A stretch of 24,768 nt of DNA from a virus. Made by a program: the position numbers and the translations under genes. A model generated the notes under the pieces. The model worked only from the letters and a program-made list of their open reading frames with translations, did no database searches and had not been told where the DNA came from. Of this stretch, positions 15,406 to 22,118 are shown piece by piece. The DNA lies in IMG/VR virus record IMGVR_UViG_3300042549_005655, positions 1 through 24,768 of that record; one strand, written 5' to 3'. The first letter of the stretch is position 1. Every line of letters begins with the position of its first letter.

Positions 15406-18380
15406 TAGTTACCGTATCTTTTGTTCAATAATTCGGTTTTTTTTCCTTGCTTGTAAAGATACTTATTATATCCGTTTTCATCCATAGAAATAGCTAATTT
15501 TGGTTGATTCTTATAAGCATTAACCAATTCAGCATTATCAACATTTACAATTACATTTGATTGTTGTTGTTTTACTTCTAATTGTCCTGAACGTACTAAT
15601 TGACCTAATTTTACAAGCTTAACAAGTTCTTTATTACTTAAACCTTTACCTCCTATTGCTAAATTATCAGCCGTTGGTAGTATTCTTTCTCCTTCGTGTG
15701 CTAAAATAGGAATTGTATCAATGCCTTTTTTATTACCGTTCAAATCTAAATAATCAGTACCTTTGAAATATTTAGGTGGTTGTCTAGATGCAATCGCTCC
15801 AGCTTGTGCAAGTCCTAAACCTGAAACTAAAGCAATTAAGAACGGATTAGGCATTACTTTTGTAATTGCTAAAGCAGTATTAATAGCAACCTCAGTTAAT
15901 TTAATTTGTTTATCAAAATTAAATTCCTTAACCCTTAAATCTAATTGTAACTTTTTATATTTTTTATCAATTGCTTCTTTTTCAGATTCAGTTAAGTTTT
16001 TATTACTTAACTCTTGTTCACGTTGAACATTTAAAGCATCAGATTGATTTTGAATATCTTGTTTATAATTTTCACTATAAATAGTTAGTAATGTATCAGC
16101 TAATTGTCTTGAAATAGCTAAAGCTTTTTCACGTTCACTACGTTTCTTTTCTTCTGAATCCTTAGTCATTTGCTCTGACTTGTCATTTGTAAGCTTTTCA
16201 ATTTGTAGCTTTTTATCGCTTATTTCCTTAGCTATCTTTATTTCATCTTCTCCAAGTTCTTTTTTGCGTTCTAATGATTGAATCTCAATAGTTAATCTAT
16301 CAACCTCATGCTTTTTAGTTGTTTCGGTTATTTTGTTTTGATACGATTGATAAACATCGTTAAACTCCTTACCTTGCAATCCTTTTAACTTTTCGTTACG
16401 TTCTTTATAAATAGCAATTAAGTTTTCATTCTCAATTGTTTTTTGCTTAGTTAAAACCTCATCAGTATTTGTAGTTTCTCTATCTAAATCAATTTGCTTA
16501 AGCTTATCTTGTTGTTCTAAATACTTTTGTGCCTGTTTTTGGTAAAATGTTTCCTCAGCAACTAAAATATCAATTTGATATTCACCTTGCCTAACAATCA
16601 TTTGTTCCTTTGTTTGCTTATCAATTTTGGTTAAAACCCTTGCATATTCAGTGTATAAATCAATCTTTTGTTGGTTATATCTACCTTCAATTCTTAATCC
16701 TTCAATTTGCTTTTCTTCATCGTTTTTATTACGTTCGTTGAGTCTTTTACTTTCTTGCTCCCTAGCGTTCAATAATGCCAAACGCTCTTTAAAATCATTT
16801 TTTTCTTTCTTAAGTCTTTCTTCTTTAGCTTTAGATATTTCAGCCTCAGTATTTTCAACATCTTTTAAAGATGCTTTGTATTGTTCGTTGATAATGCCAG
16901 TTTCAGCTTTTAATTTATTTAATTCAGCTAATTGATTAATATATAAATCTACATAATTTTGCCCTGTTTTACCTACTGAAGATAAATCATTTTCCCCAAT
17001 TATTAAAGATGTAATATTTTTATCTTTTGGGTTTATTTTACCTAAATCTGAATTATCATCTTTTACTAATCTAAAATCATCTTGTATTGCTTTTAATCTA
17101 ATTTCAGCATCTTTGATATTTTTTAAATTTTGATTCAATAAACTTGTTTCAGTTTTTAATAATTCATCATTTACATTTTTGTTGCCTTCTTTTGCTATTT
17201 TAATAACCCTATCATAAATATTTTTATATGCTTCTCCTTGTGATTCTAATAGCTTACCTGATCTTGTTTGTGCTTCCATATCAGCAGTATCAAACAATGA
17301 TGAAATTTTTTCAAGCATTGCATTAAAACCTTTGATAGTGTAGTTAATGAAACCAGTAGTACTACTACCCATTTTTACTAACAACTGATTCCAACTATCC
17401 CCCATTGCAGATAGTTGCCCTTCGGTAGTTTGTGCAAGTTGTTCAGATAATTTATAGAATTTACCACCTTCAGCAGTCATAGACTCCAAAGCCTTAGTAA
17501 CCTCAGGAAATCCGATTTTACCCGTTTCAATTAACTTTCTTACCTCACTTTCAGCAACTCCAAACTGTTTAGCAAACTCTTCAATTACTGGGATACCACG
17601 ACCTGTTAACTCATTTACATCTTGTTGATATAGACGCCCTTGTGTTTTAAACCTTCCAAATTTTTCAGATAATTCAGTAATACTATTTCCTGTACCAGCT
17701 GAAACATCTGAAAGCATTGTAAGTGTTTTTGAAATATCAGTTGATGCAACACCCATAGCAATCAATGAACGTGTTGATTGTTGAATTTCAACTAAACTAA
17801 AAGGTGTACTTTTAGCCAATTCAATCAACTGTGCATTTAGTATATTAGCTTGTTCTTTGCTTTTAAGCATAGCAGACAAACTCATTACAAATGTTTCGTT
17901 GTTCTTTGTAGCTTCCAATACTGCACTACCAAACGCAATAACACCACCAACGGCAAATGCCCCAGCAATAGCACCTTTAAGCCCTCCCATAGTGCTTGAA
18001 AGAACTCCACTATCTTTGCTAGTACTTTTTATTTGTTCGCTTAACTGCTTACTGTTTTGAGTAGCACTTTTAAACTTTTCAGATGTTTCTTTAAAGTCTT
18101 TATTTACTTGTTGTGCTTTTTTTGATAGTTCACCGTTAGTATCGCCTGTTCTTTTAATCTCACTTTGTAGCCTACGATGTTCAGCCTGTAACTCAAGCAT
18201 CTTAGCCCTATTTGAAGCTACTGATTGTGTTTCTTTGTCAAATGAAGCAGATAGTTTATCAGTTGATAACTTAGTATTATCAATATCTTTTATCAAATCT
18301 TCATAATCCTTTTGAGCTTTAGTGATATCTTTTGTATCAATATCAAACTCAACTTTTACCACGTTTATATCAGTAGCCAT
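15405..18380 (-). CDS. Tape measure protein
   Basis: The longest gene: 991 aa, mostly alpha-helical coiled coil. Residues about 160-345 match the tape-measure N-terminal domain, including LLSDVSAG-like MLSDVSAGTGNSITELSEKF, QDVNELTGRGIPVIEEFAKQ and the stretch up to LSAMGDSWNQLLVKMG. Hydrophobic segments occur at about 133-155 (GGLKGAIAGAFAVGGVIAF) and about 840-865 (PFLIALVSGLGLAQAGAIAS), as expected for a protein that enters the host membrane during DNA ejection. The C-terminal GIDTIPILAHEGERILPT is also common in this family. At about 1.5 Angstrom per residue a tail of roughly 150 nm is implied. It is preceded by the chaperone and followed at TAATG by the distal tail gene. Confidence 0.9.
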   Translation of the reverse strand: MATDINVVKVEFDIDTKDITKAQKDYEDLIKDIDNTKLSTDKLSASFDKETQSVASNRAKMLELQAEHRRLQSEIKRTGDTNGELSKKAQQVNKDFKETSEKFKSATQNSKQLSEQIKSTSKDSGVLSSTMGGLKGAIAGAFAVGGVIAFGSAVLEATKNNETFVMSLSAMLKSKEQANILNAQLIELAKSTPFSLVEIQQSTRSLIAMGVASTDISKTLTMLSDVSAGTGNSITELSEKFGRFKTQGRLYQQDVNELTGRGIPVIEEFAKQFGVAESEVRKLIETGKIGFPEVTKALESMTAEGGKFYKLSEQLAQTTEGQLSAMGDSWNQLLVKMGSSTTGFINYTIKGFNAMLEKISSLFDTADMEAQTRSGKLLESQGEAYKNIYDRVIKIAKEGNKNVNDELLKTETSLLNQNLKNIKDAEIRLKAIQDDFRLVKDDNSDLGKINPKDKNITSLIIGENDLSSVGKTGQNYVDLYINQLAELNKLKAETGIINEQYKASLKDVENTEAEISKAKEERLKKEKNDFKERLALLNAREQESKRLNERNKNDEEKQIEGLRIEGRYNQQKIDLYTEYARVLTKIDKQTKEQMIVRQGEYQIDILVAEETFYQKQAQKYLEQQDKLKQIDLDRETTNTDEVLTKQKTIENENLIAIYKERNEKLKGLQGKEFNDVYQSYQNKITETTKKHEVDRLTIEIQSLERKKELGEDEIKIAKEISDKKLQIEKLTNDKSEQMTKDSEEKKRSEREKALAISRQLADTLLTIYSENYKQDIQNQSDALNVQREQELSNKNLTESEKEAIDKKYKKLQLDLRVKEFNFDKQIKLTEVAINTALAITKVMPNPFLIALVSGLGLAQAGAIASRQPPKYFKGTDYLDLNGNKKGIDTIPILAHEGERILPTADNLAIGGKGLSNKELVKLVKLGQLVRSGQLEVKQQQSNVIVNVDNAELVNAYKNQPKLAISMDENGYNKYLYKQGKKTELLNKRYGN

Positions 18381-18384
18381 AAAT

Positions 18385-18456
18385 CTATTTTTTTGATTCG
18401 TTTTTCTTAAGTTCTTCTAAAACTAATAAATATTCTAATATTGTCAATCGTTTAAC
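18385..18456 (-). other. Candidate -1 programmed frameshift site and extension of the tail chaperone
   Basis: In the chaperone reading frame the last codons read TTA AAC GAT TGA. The heptamer GTTAAAC (18456-18450) has the right phase for simultaneous slippage of TTA to GTT and AAC to AAA. A -1 shift there avoids the TGA at 18446-18444 and continues for 21 codons (RLTILEYLLVLEELKKNESK and K) to TAG at 18387-18385, only 4 nt before the tape measure ATG. The product would be 237 aa instead of 217. AAGGAA at 18470-18465, 8 nt upstream of the heptamer, could serve as a stimulatory internal Shine-Dalgarno as in dnaX. No clear downstream stem-loop was found. Confidence 0.55.
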
Positions 18457-19097
18457 AAAATCAATTCCTTCAACTCTGAAATCTGCAATTCTAAAGAATT
18501 CAACAAATCTTTGTTCTTGTTGTTTGGCGTGATTGACTGCATAATTCTTTCTAACTGTTCTATTTTCAGTTGCGATGTTGCCTTCGTTAAGTTCGTAAAG
18601 ATGTCCGAATCTACCTTTGACAAATTTAACGAGGGTAGTAATTCTTTTAATGGTACGCTCAAAAAAAAAGACTCCACTTTAAGTTTTTTCCACTCCTTTA
18701 TTTTCTTTTCGTTGTAAGTTTCATCATAAGTTAAATGACTTTCATTATCATCAAACCACATAATAGAACCTAAACGAAGTATAGTATCATAATCTGAAAC
18801 AGTACTTAATCTATACTTTAAATCTTGTGTAAGTTGTGCAACTTCTGTTAATTTACCCCTATTTGTAGCATCTAAAATAGCCTCAACGTGTGCAGTCATA
18901 AACTTACTATCAACCTTCATTTCCATTTCATTGTAGTACTGAATTGCCATTAAGGCACGTTCACAAGGAATATTTATGAAATCGTTAATGTGATAGTATT
19001 GTTTACCACCAAGTGTAAAAGCTTTTTCAATTACATACTTTGGACTTTCTTTTTGCCAAACTGGTTTGCTAAATAGTGACTTAATCTTGTTTATCAT
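18444..19097 (-). CDS. Tail assembly chaperone (G-like; possible G-T fusion by frameshift)
   Basis: A 217-aa mostly helical protein just upstream of the tape measure gene. It begins MINKIKSLFSKPVWQKESPK and has a middle region with CERALMAIQYYNEMEMKVDS, DYDTILRLGSIMWFDDNESH and a C-terminal leucine-rich helix (DLLNSLELQISELKELILLN). In siphophages this position is held by assembly chaperones that coat the tape measure, expressed in a short and a frameshifted long form. The short form ends at 18444 and a -1 frame stays open to 18385 (separate entry). Sequence similarity to known chaperones is not evident to me, so the assignment rests on position, helical character and the frameshift arrangement. 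It overlaps the upstream membrane-protein gene by 17 nt. Confidence 0.65.
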   Translation of the reverse strand: MINKIKSLFSKPVWQKESPKYVIEKAFTLGGKQYYHINDFINIPCERALMAIQYYNEMEMKVDSKFMTAHVEAILDATNRGKLTEVAQLTQDLKYRLSTVSDYDTILRLGSIMWFDDNESHLTYDETYNEKKIKEWKKLKVESFFLSVPLKELLPSLNLSKVDSDIFTNLTKATSQLKIEQLERIMQSITPNNKNKDLLNSLELQISELKELILLND

Positions 19098-19344
19098 AAT
19101 ATTTATTAACTAATATACTAATACTCATTGCAATAGGAATAGAAAAATAATTTGATTGATTTATTGATACAACCAACAAAGTGTACCAAAATGAACTACA
19201 AATATTACACAACCATAAAGGTTTACTTATTATTTCGTACTTATCAAACCTATTTAAAAACGACAAAATATGTCCATTTTCAGTAATAGTTTGCATAACT
19301 AAAGAAATACTAAAACCTATTATAGCATCAACGAATAAATTCAT
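19081..19344 (-). CDS. Small membrane protein with a CxxC-SFW motif
   Basis: An 87-aa hydrophobic protein with segments at about 4-20 (FVDAIIGFSISLVMQTI), 50-62 (SSFWYTLLVVSIN) and 66-80 (YFSIPIAMSISILVN), and the motif LWLCNICSSFW (44-53) in which C46 and C49 precede a membrane segment. Similar C-x-x-C-x-x-FW patterns occur in small membrane proteins of phages, but I cannot name a family confidently. It overlaps the gene before and the gene after by 17 nt each, so it is clearly part of the late operon between terminase and tail chaperone. Possible roles include holin-like or envelope-related functions; none is shown. Confidence 0.6.
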   Translation of the reverse strand: MNLFVDAIIGFSISLVMQTITENGHILSFLNRFDKYEIISKPLWLCNICSSFWYTLLVVSINQSNYFSIPIAMSISILVNKYYDKQD

Positions 19345-19672
19345 TTGTTATTATTGGATTAGTGTTTACAAACTGAATTATAATACAATCATAATCAGTA
19401 TTATACATAATTGGTAATGTACTATTTAATTCTGCAAATATAGCAATATCATAAAGCTTATAATTACTTAAAAATCCTTTTGGTAGTTCGGTTAAATCTA
19501 ATACAGTTGTACCATCTAAGATAGTACAATCTAATATTTGTTTGTTACCTAAACTATTAGTAATTATACATTTAGCTTCTAAATCGTCAGAATCTAAATC
19601 ATTTATTTGTAGCGTTTCGCAACAGTTTGAAAGTGGATAAGCTACATAACCATTTTGGCAAAGTGGATTCAT
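19328..19672 (-). CDS. Hypothetical beta-rich protein downstream of terminase
   Basis: A 114-aa acidic protein with alternating short strands (AKCIITNSLGNKQILDCTIL, YKLYDIAIFAELN, YDCIIIQFVN) and six cysteines, four in the N-terminal half (MNPLCQ, NCCETLQ, AKCII). It begins 24 nt after the terminase stop and overlaps the membrane-protein gene by 17 nt. A small structural protein is plausible from its location in the packaging-to-tail block. No family recognised. Confidence 0.55.
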   Translation of the reverse strand: MNPLCQNGYVAYPLSNCCETLQINDLDSDDLEAKCIITNSLGNKQILDCTILDGTTVLDLTELPKGFLSNYKLYDIAIFAELNSTLPIMYNTDYDCIIIQFVNTNPIITNEFIR

Positions 19673-19696
19673 TGCATTATGTTTTATGCAAATGTA

Positions 19697-20923
19697 CTAA
19701 ATTAATCTACAAAATTGCGAATGATAAGAGTTTAAATAATACCTAAAATTATCTAAGTTGTGAGTTAATTCCATGTTTGATTTATCAATGTTACCGAAAG
19801 CATCAACTTGAACGTACATTAAATCTTTGATTGTACCTTTGCATTTAGGGTTTATTTTTACGTTTTTATGTTTTTCTAAAATAGAATTGACTAAAACTCT
19901 ATTGTTTTTGTGGCTTGGGTTACTACGTGGTGCATCAATATTATTGAAAGAAATATCCAATTCCTTTTGAATAATATCGTACATACAAACTAAACCTTTT
20001 GTACTCTTTTCTCTTGCCCAACCACTGGCATCGCCTGTTACTTTAATTGGGTTTCCTCTATCGCAATACTTTGCTTTAATTTGTCCTAACAACTCATAAA
20101 TATCACTTGTTGATAATCTAAATTCGTCTATTTGATAAATAAAGTCCGCAGTATGTTGAAACACACTACAAGTCATTGGGTCAACATTAAAGTCAAATGA
20201 TAAATAAATAGTACCACCTTCTAAATATTCAGCTTCATTTGAAATGTGTTTTGTATCGTTGAAAGCATATGCAAAAGCATTACCTGTAAAGTTAATATAT
20301 TCAGCTTCAAACTCTTGTTGATAAGTTAAACTGTCTATTTGTGATTTAATTTCTTCTATCTCAGATTCAAGTATAAAAGGATTTGATGTTGTTGGCATAT
20401 GAAAACTTTGCCAATCCTCAAACTTTTTACTATTTTCATCTAAAGTGTGAAAGTAGTTATTAAATCCATCTGGAGTACTCATAAAAAAAGCATCTCCAGC
20501 ATAATCTGCTAAAGTTGGTCTTATTGCTTTGTTCCATGATGTTTCCATATCCTTTACAAAAGCAACCTCATCTATTATTGCTCTATGGAACTTTTTACCA
20601 CGTCCAGCACGTTTTTTTTCTAAAGAAAATATTTGAACTGAGCCACCTGTTTTAAAAGTGATACGGTATTTAGATTCATTTTTATAAGTAATAATTGATT
20701 CTAATCTATCTTTTATCTCATCCCAAAACTCATCGCAAAAATTATAAGAAGGTACAAAATAACCAACCTTACCACCTTGTAAAATGGTATCAATTGCTAG
20801 TCTTACAGATAATATTGTTTTACCCCAACGTCTTCCATTTCTGAGTACGTTAAATCTTTTTTTATTATCATAAACTATCTTTTGTCCTGTGTGAAGTTTT
20901 GGTCTTGATACAGATAATTCCAT
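19697..20923 (-). CDS. terL: Terminase large subunit
   Basis: A 408-aa packaging motor with both expected domains. ATPase: Walker A GRRWGKT (residues 30-36), Walker B RAIIDEV with D118 and E119, and FFMSTPDG (146-153) as the coupling motif. Nuclease (RNase H-like fold): LSFDFNVDP with D244, VTGDASG with D298, and HNLDNFRYY with D391 as candidate metal-binding acids. The length is typical. It docks on the portal, drives DNA into the prohead with ATP and cuts the concatemer. It starts at TAATG after the small subunit. The sequence alone does not tell cos from pac packaging. Confidence 0.93.
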   Translation of the reverse strand: MELSVSRPKLHTGQKIVYDNKKRFNVLRNGRRWGKTILSVRLAIDTILQGGKVGYFVPSYNFCDEFWDEIKDRLESIITYKNESKYRITFKTGGSVQIFSLEKKRAGRGKKFHRAIIDEVAFVKDMETSWNKAIRPTLADYAGDAFFMSTPDGFNNYFHTLDENSKKFEDWQSFHMPTTSNPFILESEIEEIKSQIDSLTYQQEFEAEYINFTGNAFAYAFNDTKHISNEAEYLEGGTIYLSFDFNVDPMTCSVFQHTADFIYQIDEFRLSTSDIYELLGQIKAKYCDRGNPIKVTGDASGWAREKSTKGLVCMYDIIQKELDISFNNIDAPRSNPSHKNNRVLVNSILEKHKNVKINPKCKGTIKDLMYVQVDAFGNIDKSNMELTHNLDNFRYYLNSYHSQFCRLI

Positions 20924-21372
20924 TAGTCCTCAACTACTCTAATAGTAATTTCTTTAGCAGTATCCTCCTCTTGTTTTTTGTCTCCGTATTCTTTAGGTGC
21001 TAATCTACCCATTAACCATTGGCGAGTTTGAACACGTAATTTAGAGCGCTCAACAAATTCTCTATCCATTTTTACCTGACCTAAGTCGTTGACCATTTCA
21101 TCACCGCTTGAATCGTCTGCAATATCAATAATTTGTTGCTTTAAAAATTCTGCTTGTAACTCTTTAGCACGTGCGTAATTGTGGGAAAAATATTCATGTT
21201 CGTGTTTCCAATTAAAAACAGTCCAAGGGTCTAAATTAAACTCTTCTGAAATTTTATGTATTCCATCTTTTGAAGTTGCAATTCTATAACAAATTTTATC
21301 TGCAAGTTCATCTGAATACTTTGTTGGTCTTCCTCTTTTCTCGGTATTATCCGACTTAATTTCGCTATTCAT
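20923..21372 (-). CDS. terS: Terminase small subunit
   Basis: A 149-aa protein with the classical small-terminase layout. The basic N-terminus GRPTKYSDELADKICYRIA leads into a helix-turn-helix (about 25-57, ISEEFNLDPWTVFNWKHEH), then a helical oligomerisation region (ARAKELQAEFLKQQIIDIAD) and a conserved RSKLRVQTRQWLMGRLAPKE (109-128), a segment common to this family. It recognises the packaging site on phage DNA and recruits the large subunit, whose gene follows at TAATG. It is the first gene of the late packaging/tail block, 18 nt after a promoter-like box. The start ATG at 21372 fits the short leader. Confidence 0.88.
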   Translation of the reverse strand: MNSEIKSDNTEKRGRPTKYSDELADKICYRIATSKDGIHKISEEFNLDPWTVFNWKHEHEYFSHNYARAKELQAEFLKQQIIDIADDSSGDEMVNDLGQVKMDREFVERSKLRVQTRQWLMGRLAPKEYGDKKQEEDTAKEITIRVVED

Positions 21373-21389
21373 AGCCTAGTTGTTTGGTT

Positions 21390-21421
21390 CAAAATTAAAT
21401 AAAAAAAGCATAACAAACAAA
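21390..21421 (-). promoter_or_regulatory. Promoter of the terminase/late operon overlapping the terminator
   Basis: On the minus strand TTTG (21421-21418), a 20-nt spacer and TAATTTTG (21397-21390) match TTTG-N17-23-TAnnTTTG. The -33 element lies in the loop and the spacer covers the stem and U-tract of the hairpin at 21405-21432. Transcription would start about 5 nt after the box, giving a leader near 12 nt to the terS ATG at 21372. Confidence 0.55.
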
Positions 21422-21432
21422 TGCTATGCTTT
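21405..21432 (-). terminator. Intrinsic terminator upstream of terminase
   Basis: Arms 21405-21412 (AAAGCATA) and 21425-21432 (TATGCTTT) pair over 8 bp around a 12-nt loop. On the minus strand the stem is followed by seven Ts and more A/T. It would end transcripts coming from the replication module before the late operon. The loop (ACAAACAAATGC on +) is almost the same as that of the hairpin at 2880-2913. Confidence 0.7.
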
Positions 21433-21470
21433 AATTCACACTATTATAAGGGTTAGTGAGCGTTTCCCTA

Positions 21471-21484
21471 TTACACAAATGTAA
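21471..21484. repeat. TTACA-CAAA-TGTAA palindrome, candidate regulatory site
   Basis: TTACA (21471-21475) and TGTAA (21480-21484) form an inverted repeat with a 4-nt spacer. On the minus strand the site contains TACATTTG, a -7-like box, but no -33 TTG at a proper distance. The half-sites are the same as at 4915-4926 in the accessory control region. It may be an operator or an orphan promoter; it also covers the end of the split small gene. Confidence 0.3.
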
Positions 21485-21725
21485 TACTTTCTTTTAGAAT
21501 ATTCATATTGTGAATTGAATTAGTTGGATAATTTAATATTTCACCACGCCTCCATTTGTTGTACTTCATAAGTATATTATAATTATACTCGCAAATAGGT
21601 TTAACTACGATAGCTATGTAGTGTATAGCTTCGCCAATTTATTCAGGTGTATAGCTATTTTTTACATTTTGCAAAATATGTACAACGTGTGCATTACATA
21701 TTATTTTTGCTTGTTCTAGGTTCAT
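21471..21725 (-). pseudogene. Small gene split by an in-frame TAA (84-codon frame)
   Basis: From ATG at 21725, which overlaps the previous stop as ATGA, the frame reads 28 codons (MNLEQAKIICNAHVVHILQ, then NVKNSYTPE), meets TAA at 21641-21639, and in the same frame continues for 55 sense codons (IGEAIHYIAIVVKPICEYN, then YNILMKYNKWRRGEILNYP and so on) to TAA at 21473-21471. Both parts look like coherent protein and one C-to-T change (CAA to TAA) would explain the stop. The second part could still be made from ATG at 21569 (32 aa). Alternatives are a natural short ORF followed by chance open sequence, a sequencing error, or stop readthrough. No family recognised. The rest of the 500-bp stretch 21373-21872 holds the elements listed separately and one further small gene. 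Confidence 0.45.
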
Positions 21726-21883
21726 ACAATTCTATAATAATTTATTTGCTCCTTAGTTTCGTAGTGTCCTGATTTAAGCGGATGTGCATTATACCAATCT
21801 ACATATGCCTTATTTCTTAATTTATCTTCGTAAGATTGTTTATTTAACTTTTCGTGTGACATCGTGAATACTCTAATTTTCAT
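21722..21883 (-). CDS. Hypothetical 53-aa protein
   Basis: A short frame from ATG at 21883 to TGA at 21724-21722: MKIRVFTMSHEKLNKQSYED, a basic helical stretch, then YVDWYNAHPLKSGHYETKEQ and a short tail ending YYRIV. It overlaps the VRR-NUC gene end by 11 nt and the next small frame by ATGA, and its codon use looks like that of its neighbours, which supports it being real. Its His/Tyr/Lys content offers no catalytic pattern I can name. Probably an accessory of the replication module. Confidence 0.5.
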   Translation of the reverse strand: MKIRVFTMSHEKLNKQSYEDKLRNKAYVDWYNAHPLKSGHYETKEQINYYRIV

Positions 21884-22118
21884 TTGCTTGTTTTATTATT
21901 GCGTTAAAACCTAATTTAATTAACTCTTTTTGTCTAAATAGTTGTAATGGCTTAACTGTATCGTGAGCTTCTTTACTTTCAACAAATAAAGGTATTTCAT
22001 TAGCTTTTAAACACAATAAATCCATTATGCCTGGCTTATTTGTAATTCCTAATTTAATTACATAATAACCTTGTTTTTCGTACTCTTTAATGAGTTTAGT
22101 TTGATGCTTTGATGCCAT
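21873..22118 (-). CDS. VRR-NUC domain nuclease
   Basis: An 81-aa protein that is nearly all VRR-NUC domain, a PD-(D/E)xK-fold nuclease. The pattern is an N-terminal helix (SKHQTKLIKEYEKQG), strand YYVIKLG, NKPGIMDLL with D33, PLFVESKEA with E47 and K49 forming the catalytic E-x-K, then KPLQLFRQKELIKLGFNA, in which the helix after KPLQ is typical. Stand-alone VRR-NUC proteins of this length are common in phage replication modules and are thought to resolve branched DNA. The start overlaps the end of the helicase gene by 23 nt, suggesting coordinated expression and a functional link with the helicase. Confidence 0.8.
   Translation of the reverse strand: MASKHQTKLIKEYEKQGYYVIKLGITNKPGIMDLLCLKANEIPLFVESKEAHDTVKPLQLFRQKELIKLGFNAIIKQANEN

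Noticed and set aside
14234-18060. Several plus-strand frames of 65-100 codons opposite the distal tail and tape measure genes
   Set aside because: Antisense shadows with Ser/Leu/Phe-rich composition, typical of the reverse of Lys/Glu/Gln-rich coding sequence.
21639-21641. Alternative genetic code with TAA read as an amino acid
   Set aside because: Many neighbouring genes end in TAA at coupled TAATG junctions, so TAA is a normal stop here.
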